A stretch of 64,000 bases of DNA from CASICS01 sp045564455 (GCA_045564455.1 JBJLHG010000002.1:62001-126000); one strand, 5' to 3'; numbered from the stretch's first letter, positions 9,127-19,262 are shown. The notes: generated by a model not told the origin, from the sequence alone. Numbers and translations: made by a program.

Positions 9127-10198
9127 ATCGATAAATATTAGAACACAACTTAATAGCTATGAAGTCTTAATAGGCCATAATCTTATTGGTGCATATGATT
9201 TCAAATGGCTTGTTCAAGATAAACAAATTTTAATAGTTAGAGATAAAAATGTTCCTGATTCTACTCTAAACAACTTAATAAATTCTTTATCAGCTTCTGG
9301 AGCTGCAGATATTTTTCACATAGATATAGAAGCTAATGAAAAAAATAAAAGTTTTGATGGGATTATTCCTATTTACGATCTTTTGAATGAAAAAAAATTC
9401 AATAGAGATTCGTTAATAATAGGCCTTGGGGGAGGAATTACCACTGATATGACTGGATTCGTTGCATCATCTTATCTTCGAGGAATTGATTTGATTCAAA
9501 TTCCAACAACTCTTTTATCTCAGGTAGATGCAGCGATAGGAGGCAAGACAGGGATCAATTTTTCAGGCTCCAAAAACAATGTAGGGGCATTTTATCAACC
9601 TAAGTTGGTTATTATAGATGCAGATTCTTTAAAGTCTCTTTCAAAGTCAGACTTTGCGGATGGACTGGCAGAAATTATCAAGCATTCTCTTATCGCAGAT
9701 AATAATTTATTCCAAAAACTTGAAAAGCTTTTCTTAGATGGAAAAGAATTGACTGATGAGGAATTAATTGAAATTATTTATGAAAGCTCCTTAATTAAAG
9801 CTTTTATTGTTTCAAATGATGAAAAAGAAAAAGGTGAACGCGCATTGCTTAATTTTGGTCATACTTATGGACACGCATTTGAGGCTATTCAATCTTTAGA
9901 GGGTTTTTCTCATGGGCAAGCCGTAGGACTTGGTATGATCTGCGCATCAAATTTATCTTTTTTACTAGGAAACTTATCTAAAGAAGAGCTAGATAGAATA
10001 AGAGAATTGATAAAATCCGTTAATCTTCCTTACGAGCTTCCTCAAGACTTTGAGTTAGATGACTTTAACGAAGCAATTAGCCGAGATAAAAAAATATTAT
10101 CAAAAAAACTAAGGTTCATTACGCTTAAAGGTATAGGAAGAGCTGAAATAACTGAAAATCCACCTCAAGACTTAGTCCTCAAAAGCATAAATTTATAA
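9119..10198 (+). CDS. aroB: 3-dehydroquinate synthase
   Basis: A 359-residue NAD- and metal-dependent enzyme making 3-dehydroquinate from DAHP, step two of the shikimate pathway. The NAD-binding stretch GLGGGITTDMTGF and the downstream IPTTLLSQVDAAIGGKTGIN are diagnostic. Metal ligands are expected in the DGLAEIIKH Glu and in LNFGHTYGHAFE and FSHGQAVGLG, whose histidines are present. Length matches E. coli AroB (362). It overlaps aroK by eight bases. A 186-base gap with palindromes separates it from gltB. Confidence 0.96.
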   Translation: MTKSINIRTQLNSYEVLIGHNLIGAYDFKWLVQDKQILIVRDKNVPDSTLNNLINSLSASGAADIFHIDIEANEKNKSFDGIIPIYDLLNEKKFNRDSLIIGLGGGITTDMTGFVASSYLRGIDLIQIPTTLLSQVDAAIGGKTGINFSGSKNNVGAFYQPKLVIIDADSLKSLSKSDFADGLAEIIKHSLIADNNLFQKLEKLFLDGKELTDEELIEIIYESSLIKAFIVSNDEKEKGERALLNFGHTYGHAFEAIQSLEGFSHGQAVGLGMICASNLSFLLGNLSKEELDRIRELIKSVNLPYELPQDFELDDFNEAISRDKKILSKKLRFITLKGIGRAEITENPPQDLVLKSINL

Positions 10199-10230
10199 GA
10201 ATTCGTTAAATTAAAGGTTTTAACCTATAT

Positions 10231-10249
10231 TTGCACTAATTTAGTGCAA
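10231..10249. promoter_or_regulatory. NtrC-type palindrome upstream of gltB
   Basis: The sequence TTGCACTAA-T-TTAGTGCAA is a perfect 9-base inverted repeat. Its core, TGCAC-T-AATTT-A-GTGCA, has the spacing of the NtrC operator consensus TGCACY-N5-GGTGCA and differs from its fixed bases at one position (A for G). It lies 136 bases before the gltB GTG, and gltBD is a nitrogen-assimilation operon, so the position makes sense. I found no convincing sigma-54 -24/-12 element in the gap. Another dimeric regulator could use the site. Confidence 0.5.
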
Positions 10250-10331
10250 TTTAACCCTTTTACAGCGTCGACATACCTTTTTTTAAACGCTAACATTATT
10301 TAACTAATGCATATCACATGCTTTAAAAGTG

Positions 10332-10348
10332 ACGCATAGTCCATGCGT
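10332..10348. promoter_or_regulatory. second inverted repeat in the gltB leader
   Basis: ACGCAT-AGTCC-ATGCGT is a perfect 6-base inverted repeat with a 5-base centre, 37 bases before the gltB start. It could be an operator for a local regulator or a small leader hairpin. No poly-T tract follows it, so it is not a terminator. The assignment as regulatory rests only on symmetry and position. Confidence 0.3.
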
Positions 10349-10384
10349 AAAAAGGGCATATTACTAAACCTGTCGAGGTAATGT

Positions 10385-13300
10385 GTGCCAAAGAAGAATA
10401 TAGAAAAAAATTATATTGAGCGCCCACTTAAAAATGGGCTTTATGATCCGCAATTTGAAAAAGATTCATGCGGAGTTGGACTCGTTGCGAATATCAAAGG
10501 CGTCGCTTCTAGAGAAATAATGGACGATGCTTATATTATAAATTCTCGTATGGATCATCGAGGCGGTTGTGGATTTGAAGAGAATACTGGAGATGGGGCT
10601 GGAATTTTAATGGCTTTGCCAGATAATTTTTTTCAGAAGGAAGCTAAAAAATTAAAAATCAATTTGCCTGAAAAGGGTCAATATGCCGTCGGAAACATCT
10701 TCCTTCCTCAATTAAAAAAATATAGATCAATTTGCAAATCAATTATTCAAGAGATTATTGATGAAGAAAAATTAATTTTTCTTGGTTGGAGAAAAGTCCC
10801 GGTCGATCCAATTGGAGCAAATGTAGGTCCTGCATCAAAAGATGCTCAACCATACATTGAACAACTTTTCGTAAAATCTAAAGATGCTAAAGATTTAGAA
10901 GGCTTTGATAGAAAGCTATATTTAGTAAGAAAAAGATTTACTCACGCTATCAGAGGAAATGTCGAAATAAAACAAAACTCAATGTTCTTTGCCTGCAGCT
11001 TATCTTCAAAAGTAATTACCTATAAAGGAATGCTTACTCCATCGCAGTTATTTCCTTTTTATCCTGATTTGATGGATAAAGATTATCAGACACATCTAGC
11101 TATGGTGCATTCTAGATTCAGCACCAATACTTTTCCTTCGTGGGATCGAGCTCAGCCAAATAGATACATGTGTCATAACGGAGAAATTAACACTTTAAAA
11201 GGCAACATGAATGCTATGAAGGCAAGGCAAGGTGTAGCTCAAAGTGATGTGTATAAATCTAAATTGAAAGATTTATTTCCTATTTGTGAGCCTGACTGTA
11301 CTGATTCAGGTAGCTTTGACAATGTCCTGGAGTTTTTAATTCTCAATGGAAGAAGTCTTAAAGAATCAGTAATGATGATGATTCCAGAAGCTTGGCAATC
11401 AGACATAAACATGCCAAAAGAAAAAAAGAATTTTTACGAGTACTCCTCTGCATCCATGGAGCCTTGGGATGGACCAGCGTCTATCTGTTTTACTGATGGC
11501 AAATGTGCTGGTGCTGTTTTAGATAGGAATGGACTTAGGCCAAGTAGGTTTTATGTAACTAAAAGCGACAAAGTGATTATGGCTTCTGAAGTTGGCGTGT
11601 TGGATGTAAAACCTGAAGAAGTTGTCTCCAAAGGCAGATTGCAACCAGGAAAAATGTTTTTAATAGACTTTGAGCAAGGAAGAATGATTCCAGATGAAGA
11701 GCTTAAATCTGAAATATGCAATTCAAAACCCTTCGGCAAATGGGTTTCTGAGCAAGTTATTGATCTTAAAGAACTTACTGACGAAAAAAAAGAAAAAGGA
11801 ATTATTAATCCTGATTTGATTAAAAGAATGAAGGCTTTTGGCTATACCACTGAAACAATGCAATTCATGCTGATGCCTTTAGTTTCAGAACTGAGAGATC
11901 CTCTTGGTTCAATGGGTAATGATGCAGCTTTGGCATGTTTATCAGATAAGCCTAGATTGATCTTTGATTATTTTAAGCAGCTGTTTGCTCAAGTTACTAA
12001 CCCTGCGATAGATTCTATTCGAGAAGAAGTCATCATGTCTCTAGAATGTTTAATTGGGCCGGAAGGAAATGTCTTATCCTCCAAACCTGAAAACGCTCAC
12101 CGTTTAAGGCTTAAGTCCCCTATTCTTTCTAACGCTGAAATAGGTGGAATAAAAAAACTTAAAAAACACGGTTGGAAAACTAAAACCATTGATATCACTT
12201 ACCCCAAGAAAAGTGGTACCAAGGGAATGATTAAGGCTTTAAATAAAATATGTAAAGAGGCTGAAAAATCTATTGCAGAAAATTATTCATTCATAGTTTT
12301 ATCTGATAGAAATGTAAATGAAGATAATGTTGCCATTAGTTCTTTAGTTGCCTGTTCAAGTGTCCATCATCATTTGGTAAAAGCTCAAAAGAGAACTCGC
12401 TTAGGTTTGTTAATAGAGACTGGCGAAGCCAGAGAGGTTCATCATCACTGTTTATTATTTGGTTATGGTGCTGATGCTATAAACCCTTATCTTGCCTTTG
12501 AGGCTTTATGGCAAGCAAAACTTGATGGTTCTCTAAAAACTGATAGCCTCAAAACGTTTGATGACATTATTTTTGCGTACAAAAAAGCTGTCAGAAAAGG
12601 AATGATGAAGGTTATGGCTAAGATGGGAATATCTACCCTTCAATCATACAAAGGCGCGCAAATTTTTGAAGCTGTTGGACTCGCTGATGAAATTATAGAA
12701 AAAAGTTTTCCGGGCACAGCAAGTAGAGTTCAAGGAATTAATTTTGACGGTCTAGTTAAAGAATCTAATAGAAGACATGATCTTGGTTATCCGCAAAAAG
12801 ATAATAATCTATCAGTATTGTCCAATAATGGAGATTTCCACTGGAGAAATGGTGGTGATTCTCATATGTGGGATCCTAAAACAATTTCTAGCCTTCAAAT
12901 AGCCTCAAGAACAAACAATGAGACGGCTTATTGGGATTTTGCTAAATATGCTAATGAAAATACTACTAAAAATAGTGCCTTGAGAGGTTTGCTTAGATTT
13001 AAGTCGAAACTTAAGCCGATTGATATAAAACATGTTGAATTGGAAAAAGATATTGTTAAAAGATTTGCTACAGGAGCAATGAGTCTAGGTTCTATATCCA
13101 CTGAATCTCATGAGTCTTTGGCAATTGCAATGAATAAGCTAGGAGGAAAATCAAATACTGGAGAAGGTGGGGAAGATCCTATTAGATTTAAACCTTTAAA
13201 AGATGGAATTTCAAAAAGGTCAGCTATCAAACAAGTTGCTTCAGGAAGATTTGGCGTGACGATGAATTATTTAACTAACTCAGATGAGCTTCAAATTAAA

Positions 13301-14950
13301 ATTTCTCAAGGAGCTAAACCTGGCGAAGGTGGAGAGTTGCCTGGAAAGAAAGTAGATGAATACATAGCAAAAATTAGACATTCAACTCCTGGTGTAGGGT
13401 TAATTAGCCCTCCTCCTCATCATGATATTTATTCCATTGAGGATATGGCTCAACTCATTCATGATCTTAAAAATGCTAATAGATCATCGAGAATAAGTGT
13501 CAAATTAGTTTCTGAAATTGGTGTAGGTACAGTTGCTTCAGGAGTAGTAAAAGCTAAAACTGATCACTTGGTCATAGCCGGTCATGATGGCGGAACAGGA
13601 GCATCTCCTTTAACTTCTATCAAGCATGCTGGCTTACCTTGGGAGCTGGGTGTTGCAGAAACTCATCAAACCTTGGTCATGAATAATTTAAGATCTAGGG
13701 TAGTTTTACAAACAGATGGCCAAATAAAAACTGGAAGAGACGTCGCTATAGCAGCTCTTTTAGGAGCAGAAGAATTTGGTTTCGCAACAGCTCCTTTGGT
13801 CACTCTTGGTTGTATTATGATGAGAAAATGTCATTTAAATACATGTCCAGTTGGAATAGCCACCCAAGATAAAGAACTTAGGAAAAAATTTAAAGGGAAG
13901 CCAGAGCACGTAGTAAATTACCTTTTCATGGTAGCTAAAGATTTAAGAATGATCATGGCTGAATTAGGCTTTAAAACCGTTGATGAGATGATAGGAAGAG
14001 TTGACTGTCTTGAAGCAGATAATGCGATTGATCATTGGAAAAGAAAAGGCTTAGATTTTTCAAATATTCTTAAACCTGCCGTTAAAATTTTTGAAAATAC
14101 CCAAGTTTTTAACACTCAGAAGCAAGATCACGGTTTGCATAAAGCTCTCGATAAAAAATTAATTACCAAAGCAAAAGATGCAATTAAAAACGGCAATAAA
14201 GTTTCTATCGAAACAAAAATAGTTAATACCAATAGAGTGGTTGGAACAATGCTTTCTAATGAAGTAACTAAAATTTGGGGTGCTAAAAGTCTTCCCAAAG
14301 ATACTATTAAAATCAAGTTAAACGGCTCAGCTGGTCAAAGTTTAGCTGCTTGGTTAGTCAAAGGTATTACGATGACGTTAGAAGGCGATGCCAATGACTT
14401 TGTTGGTAAAGGGTTATCCGGAGGTAAATTAATAATTTATCCTCCTAAAGAGAGTTCTTTTAAGGCTGAAGAGAATATGCTTTTGGGAAATGTTGCTTTA
14501 TATGGGGCAACTGAAGGAGAGGCTTATTTTAGAGGGATAGCTGCTGAAAGATTCTGCGTGAGAAATAGTGGAGCAAAAGTTGTTGTTGAAGGTATTGGTG
14601 ATCACGGTTGCGAATACATGACTGGTGGTAAAGCCATAATACTTGGTCCAACTGGAAGAAATTTTGGAGCTGGTATGAGCGGCGGGGAAGCTTATGTATA
14701 TGATCCCAACAAAGAATTTGAATCCAAGTGCAATATGGATACTTTTGAATTAGAAAATGTTGATGTCAAAGAAGATATCGCAGAGCTCAAACAATTGATT
14801 GAAAACCATGCCAAATATACTGGCTCAGAAATAGCTAAATCTATTCTTGCTAATTGGAAGAAGGAACTTAAAAGCTTTACTAAAGTTATGCCAACAGATT
14901 ACAAAAGAGTTTTAGCTGAAATGGATCTTAAAAGGAAGGAGGCGGTTTAA
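10385..14950 (+). CDS. gltB: glutamate synthase (NADPH) large chain
   Basis: A 1521-residue enzyme making two glutamates from glutamine and 2-oxoglutarate. The start is GTG with a GAGGT ribosome site five bases upstream. The type II glutamine amidotransferase nucleophile is Cys29 in KDSCGVG, so a 28-residue propeptide must be removed. Then come the central domain, the FMN/2-oxoglutarate synthase domain (about 850-1220) and the 3Fe-4S cysteines in CIMMRKCHLNTCPVG. The C-terminal GXGXG helix domain has GKGLSGGKLIIYP and later repeats. Length fits the family (about 1500). gltD begins directly after the stop, as needed for the alpha-beta complex. Confidence 0.97.
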   Translation: MPKKNIEKNYIERPLKNGLYDPQFEKDSCGVGLVANIKGVASREIMDDAYIINSRMDHRGGCGFEENTGDGAGILMALPDNFFQKEAKKLKINLPEKGQYAVGNIFLPQLKKYRSICKSIIQEIIDEEKLIFLGWRKVPVDPIGANVGPASKDAQPYIEQLFVKSKDAKDLEGFDRKLYLVRKRFTHAIRGNVEIKQNSMFFACSLSSKVITYKGMLTPSQLFPFYPDLMDKDYQTHLAMVHSRFSTNTFPSWDRAQPNRYMCHNGEINTLKGNMNAMKARQGVAQSDVYKSKLKDLFPICEPDCTDSGSFDNVLEFLILNGRSLKESVMMMIPEAWQSDINMPKEKKNFYEYSSASMEPWDGPASICFTDGKCAGAVLDRNGLRPSRFYVTKSDKVIMASEVGVLDVKPEEVVSKGRLQPGKMFLIDFEQGRMIPDEELKSEICNSKPFGKWVSEQVIDLKELTDEKKEKGIINPDLIKRMKAFGYTTETMQFMLMPLVSELRDPLGSMGNDAALACLSDKPRLIFDYFKQLFAQVTNPAIDSIREEVIMSLECLIGPEGNVLSSKPENAHRLRLKSPILSNAEIGGIKKLKKHGWKTKTIDITYPKKSGTKGMIKALNKICKEAEKSIAENYSFIVLSDRNVNEDNVAISSLVACSSVHHHLVKAQKRTRLGLLIETGEAREVHHHCLLFGYGADAINPYLAFEALWQAKLDGSLKTDSLKTFDDIIFAYKKAVRKGMMKVMAKMGISTLQSYKGAQIFEAVGLADEIIEKSFPGTASRVQGINFDGLVKESNRRHDLGYPQKDNNLSVLSNNGDFHWRNGGDSHMWDPKTISSLQIASRTNNETAYWDFAKYANENTTKNSALRGLLRFKSKLKPIDIKHVELEKDIVKRFATGAMSLGSISTESHESLAIAMNKLGGKSNTGEGGEDPIRFKPLKDGISKRSAIKQVASGRFGVTMNYLTNSDELQIKISQGAKPGEGGELPGKKVDEYIAKIRHSTPGVGLISPPPHHDIYSIEDMAQLIHDLKNANRSSRISVKLVSEIGVGTVASGVVKAKTDHLVIAGHDGGTGASPLTSIKHAGLPWELGVAETHQTLVMNNLRSRVVLQTDGQIKTGRDVAIAALLGAEEFGFATAPLVTLGCIMMRKCHLNTCPVGIATQDKELRKKFKGKPEHVVNYLFMVAKDLRMIMAELGFKTVDEMIGRVDCLEADNAIDHWKRKGLDFSNILKPAVKIFENTQVFNTQKQDHGLHKALDKKLITKAKDAIKNGNKVSIETKIVNTNRVVGTMLSNEVTKIWGAKSLPKDTIKIKLNGSAGQSLAAWLVKGITMTLEGDANDFVGKGLSGGKLIIYPPKESSFKAEENMLLGNVALYGATEGEAYFRGIAAERFCVRNSGAKVVVEGIGDHGCEYMTGGKAIILGPTGRNFGAGMSGGEAYVYDPNKEFESKCNMDTFELENVDVKEDIAELKQLIENHAKYTGSEIAKSILANWKKELKSFTKVMPTDYKRVLAEMDLKRKEAV

Positions 14951-16402
14951 ATGGGCAAACCAACTGGCTTTAAAGAATTTTCAAGAGAGGTGGAGCCTTA
15001 TAGACCATCTAAAGAGAGAGTCTTAGATTTTAAAGAAATTTATACTGACCACAAAGATGATGGTCTAAAAACCCAAGCATCAAGATGCATGGACTGTGGT
15101 GTACCCTTCTGCCAATCTAATGAAGGTTGTCCTGTTTATAATTTGATTCCTGAATGGAATGATCTTGTTTATAACAATAAATGGGAAGAAGCTTTTCAGA
15201 GATTGATGAAAACTAATAATTTTCCAGAGGTCACTGGTAGAGTTTGCCCAGCAGTCTGTGAGGGAGCTTGCGTTTTAGGCATCACGGAAAGTCCAGTAGC
15301 GATTAAAAACTTGGAATTTGCCATAGCAGATAAAGGTGTCCAATCAGGATGGTTAAAGCCTAATATTCCAAAAAAAAGAACCGGCAAAAAGATAGCTATT
15401 GTAGGTTCAGGTCCTGCTGGATTGTCAGCGGCCCAGCAACTCAATAGTGTTGGTCATAATGTAAAAGTATACGAGCGAGCCGATAGAATTGGCGGATTGA
15501 TGATGTATGGCATCCCTAACATGAAACTTGATAAATCATTAATGGATATTCGTCTAGATTTAATGAAAACAGAAGGCATTAAATTTTATACGAATACGGA
15601 TATAGGCGGTTCCTCTAAAAAATCGATTGCTACTGATAAATTGCTTAAAGAGAACGATATTATTTTATTCGCTACTGGTGCAACGAAACCCAGAGATCTT
15701 CCAATTCCTGGAAGAAAAGGAGACGGCGTCCATTTTGCTATGGAGTTCTTAAGTTCTAATACAAAAAGTCTATTAGATAGTGATTTGAAGGATGATGGCT
15801 TTATTAATGCTAAAGGCAAAGATGTCATCGTTATTGGTGGAGGTGATACTGGAAATGATTGCATTGGAACGTCACTCAGACATGGCTGCAAATCTTTAAC
15901 TAACTTTGAAATTATGGCTAAACCACCAGAAGAAAGAGCCGATAATAATCCTTGGCCTCTTTTTCCTAGAACTTATAAAGTTGATTATGGTCATGAAGAA
16001 TCTACTGATGTTTTTGGTAAAGATCCAAGAGAATACTCAGTTTCAGGTAAAGAGTTTTTAAGAGATGAAAAAGGAAATCTCATAGGGATCAAAACTGTAG
16101 AAGTGGATTCTAAATTTCAAGAAATAGAAGGCACTGAAAAAGAATGGAAAGCCGATTTGATATTTTTAGCTATGGGCTTTTTAGGCCCCGAGGATTACGT
16201 TAATAAAAAAACAAAAGTTGATTTAGATGAAAGAAGTAACTTTAAGGCTGAGCACAACATACATAAAACCTCTCATCCTAAAATTTTTGCAGCAGGCGAT
16301 TGCCGAAGGGGTCAGTCGTTAGTAGTATGGGCTATAAATGAGGGTAGAGCTGCGGCCAGAGAAGTAGACCTGCATTTGATGGGTGTCACAACCTTAGAAT
16401 AA
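14951..16402 (+). CDS. gltD: glutamate synthase (NADPH) small chain
   Basis: A 483-residue flavoprotein that feeds electrons from NADPH through FAD and Fe-S clusters to GltB. The N-terminal Fe-S cysteines lie in CMDCGVPFC, GCPVYN and CPAVCEGAC. The FAD-binding fold has GSGPAGLSAAQQL and the NADPH fold VIGGGDTGNDC. The end of the FAD domain, FAAGDCRRGQSLVVWAI, is typical. An AAGGAGG ribosome site sits inside the end of gltB, and the ATG abuts the gltB stop. Length fits E. coli GltD (472). Confidence 0.97.
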   Translation: MGKPTGFKEFSREVEPYRPSKERVLDFKEIYTDHKDDGLKTQASRCMDCGVPFCQSNEGCPVYNLIPEWNDLVYNNKWEEAFQRLMKTNNFPEVTGRVCPAVCEGACVLGITESPVAIKNLEFAIADKGVQSGWLKPNIPKKRTGKKIAIVGSGPAGLSAAQQLNSVGHNVKVYERADRIGGLMMYGIPNMKLDKSLMDIRLDLMKTEGIKFYTNTDIGGSSKKSIATDKLLKENDIILFATGATKPRDLPIPGRKGDGVHFAMEFLSSNTKSLLDSDLKDDGFINAKGKDVIVIGGGDTGNDCIGTSLRHGCKSLTNFEIMAKPPEERADNNPWPLFPRTYKVDYGHEESTDVFGKDPREYSVSGKEFLRDEKGNLIGIKTVEVDSKFQEIEGTEKEWKADLIFLAMGFLGPEDYVNKKTKVDLDERSNFKAEHNIHKTSHPKIFAAGDCRRGQSLVVWAINEGRAAAREVDLHLMGVTTLE

Positions 16403-16474
16403 TTATTAAATTTGTTCCCAAGCCGGGAATGGATCTTCTAAAGTTTCCCAATATTCTCTTCCTTTTAGAATAAA

Positions 16475-16500
16475 AAAAGCCCCTTTAATAAGGGGCTTTT
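16475..16500. terminator. bidirectional rho-independent terminator
   Basis: AAAAGCCCCTT and AAGGGGCTTTT form an 11-base stem around a TAAT loop, with A-tract on the left and T-tract on the right, so it can stop transcripts from gltD on the plus strand and from the TonB receptor gene on the minus strand. It is one of only two clear hairpin terminators between convergent genes in the window. Confidence 0.88.
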
Positions 16501-16522
16501 CTTAAACAGTTGGTAACAAACG

Positions 16523-19138
16523 TTACATGCTGTATTTGATGCCTATAGAATATATTCTTCCTCTAGGATCGTGATGTTTTGGATCATAACTCCAATTAGT
16601 TGAATCATCTAACATAGGGACATCTTCATCAAGAGCATTTTTGATTCCAGCCGTGAATTTAACTTCACCCGCTCCGTCAGCATCTATTACATAGTTGTAC
16701 TGAAGGTCAACTGTGTTGAAGCTGTCGATATTTTGATCAAAACCTGCTGCAATACCTGCTGCAGAAAGTGCTCGAGTCGTTTTGTATGCTGCAATGTGTC
16801 TTGCATAAAGAGAAGCTGAATGATTGCCATTCATGAGATTTGCCGATAACACTGCTTTTGTTTCTGGCAGAGATCTAGCAAAGTTATCGTGATTAAACAA
16901 TCCAACCACATCGGTCTCAACTCCACCAACAGGTATGTTGTAGCTCAACATATGAGATGCATTCAAACCTAGAGACAATTGTCCTAAATTAGTATCCATT
17001 GCATAAGAAAGCTCTAAGTCAATACCATCAGTCTCTACTGAAGAGGCATTAAAATAAGGCGTAACTACCCCGGCAAGAGTTCCACTTACTCTAATTACCG
17101 CAGCATCGTTAGGAGTTCTTTGAACAATTCCTTGAGCCTGTTCTTTGGTAATTTTGTTTGTGTAATCAACCGACCAATAATCAAGTTTTGCTTGAAAATC
17201 GTCTGTTGGAGACCAAATAAGCCCAACGTTAAGGTTATCTGCTTCTTCAGGCAACAAATTAGGGTTTGCATCTGAAGCAATACGAATAAACGTAGTAGAA
17301 CCTACAGTAGCACCAGCAGTGTTATAATCTTGTATACCTTCAAGACCTACTGTACTAGCATACAATTGAGCTAAAGAAGGCTCTCTAAAAGACGTACTAA
17401 TAGATGCTCTAAGAACCAGCTCATCAGAAGCTTGGTATCTCAAAGAAACCTTTGGATCAAAAGTGCTATCAGCATCAAGATCTTCATATCTTAAAGCACC
17501 TTTTATTTCTAAATTGTCTGATAGGTTAGTCTGAGCCTCAACAAAAATCGCATTTGCTGATCTTTTTTGGCTAACTTCAGCACCACCACCTAAGAAAATT
17601 AAATCAGCGCCTTGAGCGATACTACCATCAGCATTGAAAGTCACTATCGAATTAGCACTTCTTTTGATATCTAATTTTTCTTCTCTAGATTGTATCCCTG
17701 TCGCAATGGAAATATCTCCAACACTACCTGAAGTTACATAATCAAAAACCGTTAAGCTAACATCCGACCAAGTTTCTTGATTTCCTACTAAATAATCTCT
17801 TAATGCTTGAGAGTTATTACTTGGAACAAATAAATCAAATGTTTCAGTTCCACTAGCTCCACCAGTTCCATCAATCGCAGCTGCAAGTCTGGAGTCAGAG
17901 GTATCAGGTTGAAGGCCATATGCTTCTTCTGCACTTCTCACTAAACTAGCAGTCCAGTCCATTCCATTATCATAAGTACCTGAAAGATCCATAGACATTC
18001 TTGTCATGTCAACTTCTCTAGGTGCTAAAGGTGAAGGGAAGGCAGACGCTAAAGGTCTTCCGTACCACATTACTGGCACATCAAAAGGGTTTCCACCTTT
18101 GCCTACCTGAATAAATTTAGCTGCACTTAAATAAGTTAGTGCAGGATAAGACGGTGATTGTGGGTTATCAAAAACTTTTGTATTTGAAACTAAGAGATCT
18201 GTTTTGAATTCAATGCCATTATCGAGCGTTGTCGATAAAGATGAATACATTTGCGTTTTTGATTCATCATTAACAATGTTAAATCTTGGTCCAAATGCAA
18301 ATCCACAACGAGCATCAGGAAGAATTATTCCTCCGTTGGCTATACAATTGGGATCTCCAATAAATGTTGTAGCTGCAGGAGTAGTAGCTCCACCATTATA
18401 ATATGGGTGAGAAGAATCAGATACTGTTGCGTCCGCAAATATTCTAAAACTTGTTCCTAAACCACTAATTCCAAGCGGTGCTAGATCTTTAGTAGATCCT
18501 GACATAGGCGTTCTTCTCATTGTGCTTCCAGCAAGAACAAAATTCATATCTCCGGCTTCCGCTCCAAAAATGAAACTTGCTTTGGTATCCGTAGATGAAC
18601 CTGCATCAATCATTTGCTCAGTCAAACTCACTTCAGCACCGGTAAAATCTCTTCTAAAAATATAGTTAACAACACCGGCAACTGCATCGGAACCATATAT
18701 TGAAGCCGCACCCTCTTTTAGGACTTCGACTCTTTCAATAGCAATGGTAGGCAAAGCCGCGGTATCAACAAAGACACTACCGTCATTAGCTGTTGCTCCC
18801 GCAAGTGTTTGTCTTTTTCCGTCAAATAAAACTAAAGTTGAAGATAAACCCAAACCTCTAAGGTTAATGTTTGTTCTTCCTTGTGTAGAACCTGAAGTAA
18901 AGGAGTCAGCTTGGTTTTCAGAACCTGAGTTAATAGCTAAATTAGCAGTTATATCTGCAACATCCATTGCTCCAATATTTTGAATCGTGTCACGACCAAT
19001 TATCTCTACTGGAGAAGCGCCATCTGTTGGACTTCCTTTAATATAAGAACCAGTAACTATCACTTCTTCATCAGCTTGGGCAAATGCCAAGAACGAAAAA
19101 GTACCAGCCACTAGTGTTAGTAATAATTTTTTTATCAT
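16523..19138 (-). CDS. TonB-dependent outer-membrane receptor
   Basis: An 871-residue protein with a signal peptide (about 1-22, cut after AFA) and a TonB box EEVIVTGS (24-31). The plug domain (about 40-160) holds IERVEVLKEGAASIYGSDAVAGVVNYIFRR, split here as two familiar pieces, IERVEVLKEGAA and GSDAVAGVVN, and a 22-strand barrel follows. The barrel contains ASISTSFREPSLAQLY, GLNASH and a final strand YSIGIKYSM. It ends in Met instead of the usual aromatic residue of outer-membrane barrels. It imports a large ligand using TonB energy; the substrate is unknown, and such long receptors in marine bacteria often serve oligosaccharides or peptides. No transporter gene lies beside it. Confidence 0.92.
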   Translation of the reverse strand: MIKKLLLTLVAGTFSFLAFAQADEEVIVTGSYIKGSPTDGASPVEIIGRDTIQNIGAMDVADITANLAINSGSENQADSFTSGSTQGRTNINLRGLGLSSTLVLFDGKRQTLAGATANDGSVFVDTAALPTIAIERVEVLKEGAASIYGSDAVAGVVNYIFRRDFTGAEVSLTEQMIDAGSSTDTKASFIFGAEAGDMNFVLAGSTMRRTPMSGSTKDLAPLGISGLGTSFRIFADATVSDSSHPYYNGGATTPAATTFIGDPNCIANGGIILPDARCGFAFGPRFNIVNDESKTQMYSSLSTTLDNGIEFKTDLLVSNTKVFDNPQSPSYPALTYLSAAKFIQVGKGGNPFDVPVMWYGRPLASAFPSPLAPREVDMTRMSMDLSGTYDNGMDWTASLVRSAEEAYGLQPDTSDSRLAAAIDGTGGASGTETFDLFVPSNNSQALRDYLVGNQETWSDVSLTVFDYVTSGSVGDISIATGIQSREEKLDIKRSANSIVTFNADGSIAQGADLIFLGGGAEVSQKRSANAIFVEAQTNLSDNLEIKGALRYEDLDADSTFDPKVSLRYQASDELVLRASISTSFREPSLAQLYASTVGLEGIQDYNTAGATVGSTTFIRIASDANPNLLPEEADNLNVGLIWSPTDDFQAKLDYWSVDYTNKITKEQAQGIVQRTPNDAAVIRVSGTLAGVVTPYFNASSVETDGIDLELSYAMDTNLGQLSLGLNASHMLSYNIPVGGVETDVVGLFNHDNFARSLPETKAVLSANLMNGNHSASLYARHIAAYKTTRALSAAGIAAGFDQNIDSFNTVDLQYNYVIDADGAGEVKFTAGIKNALDEDVPMLDDSTNWSYDPKHHDPRGRIYSIGIKYSM

Positions 19139-19262
19139 TTTTCCCCCCGGAAAAGTTTAGTTTAAATCCTTTTTACACAAGCAAATTAACCTATATTCAT
19201 GGCAGGTTCAAGCAAATTTTAAAATTAAAAACGACAAAATGTCATTTTTATGAGGCCATAAT

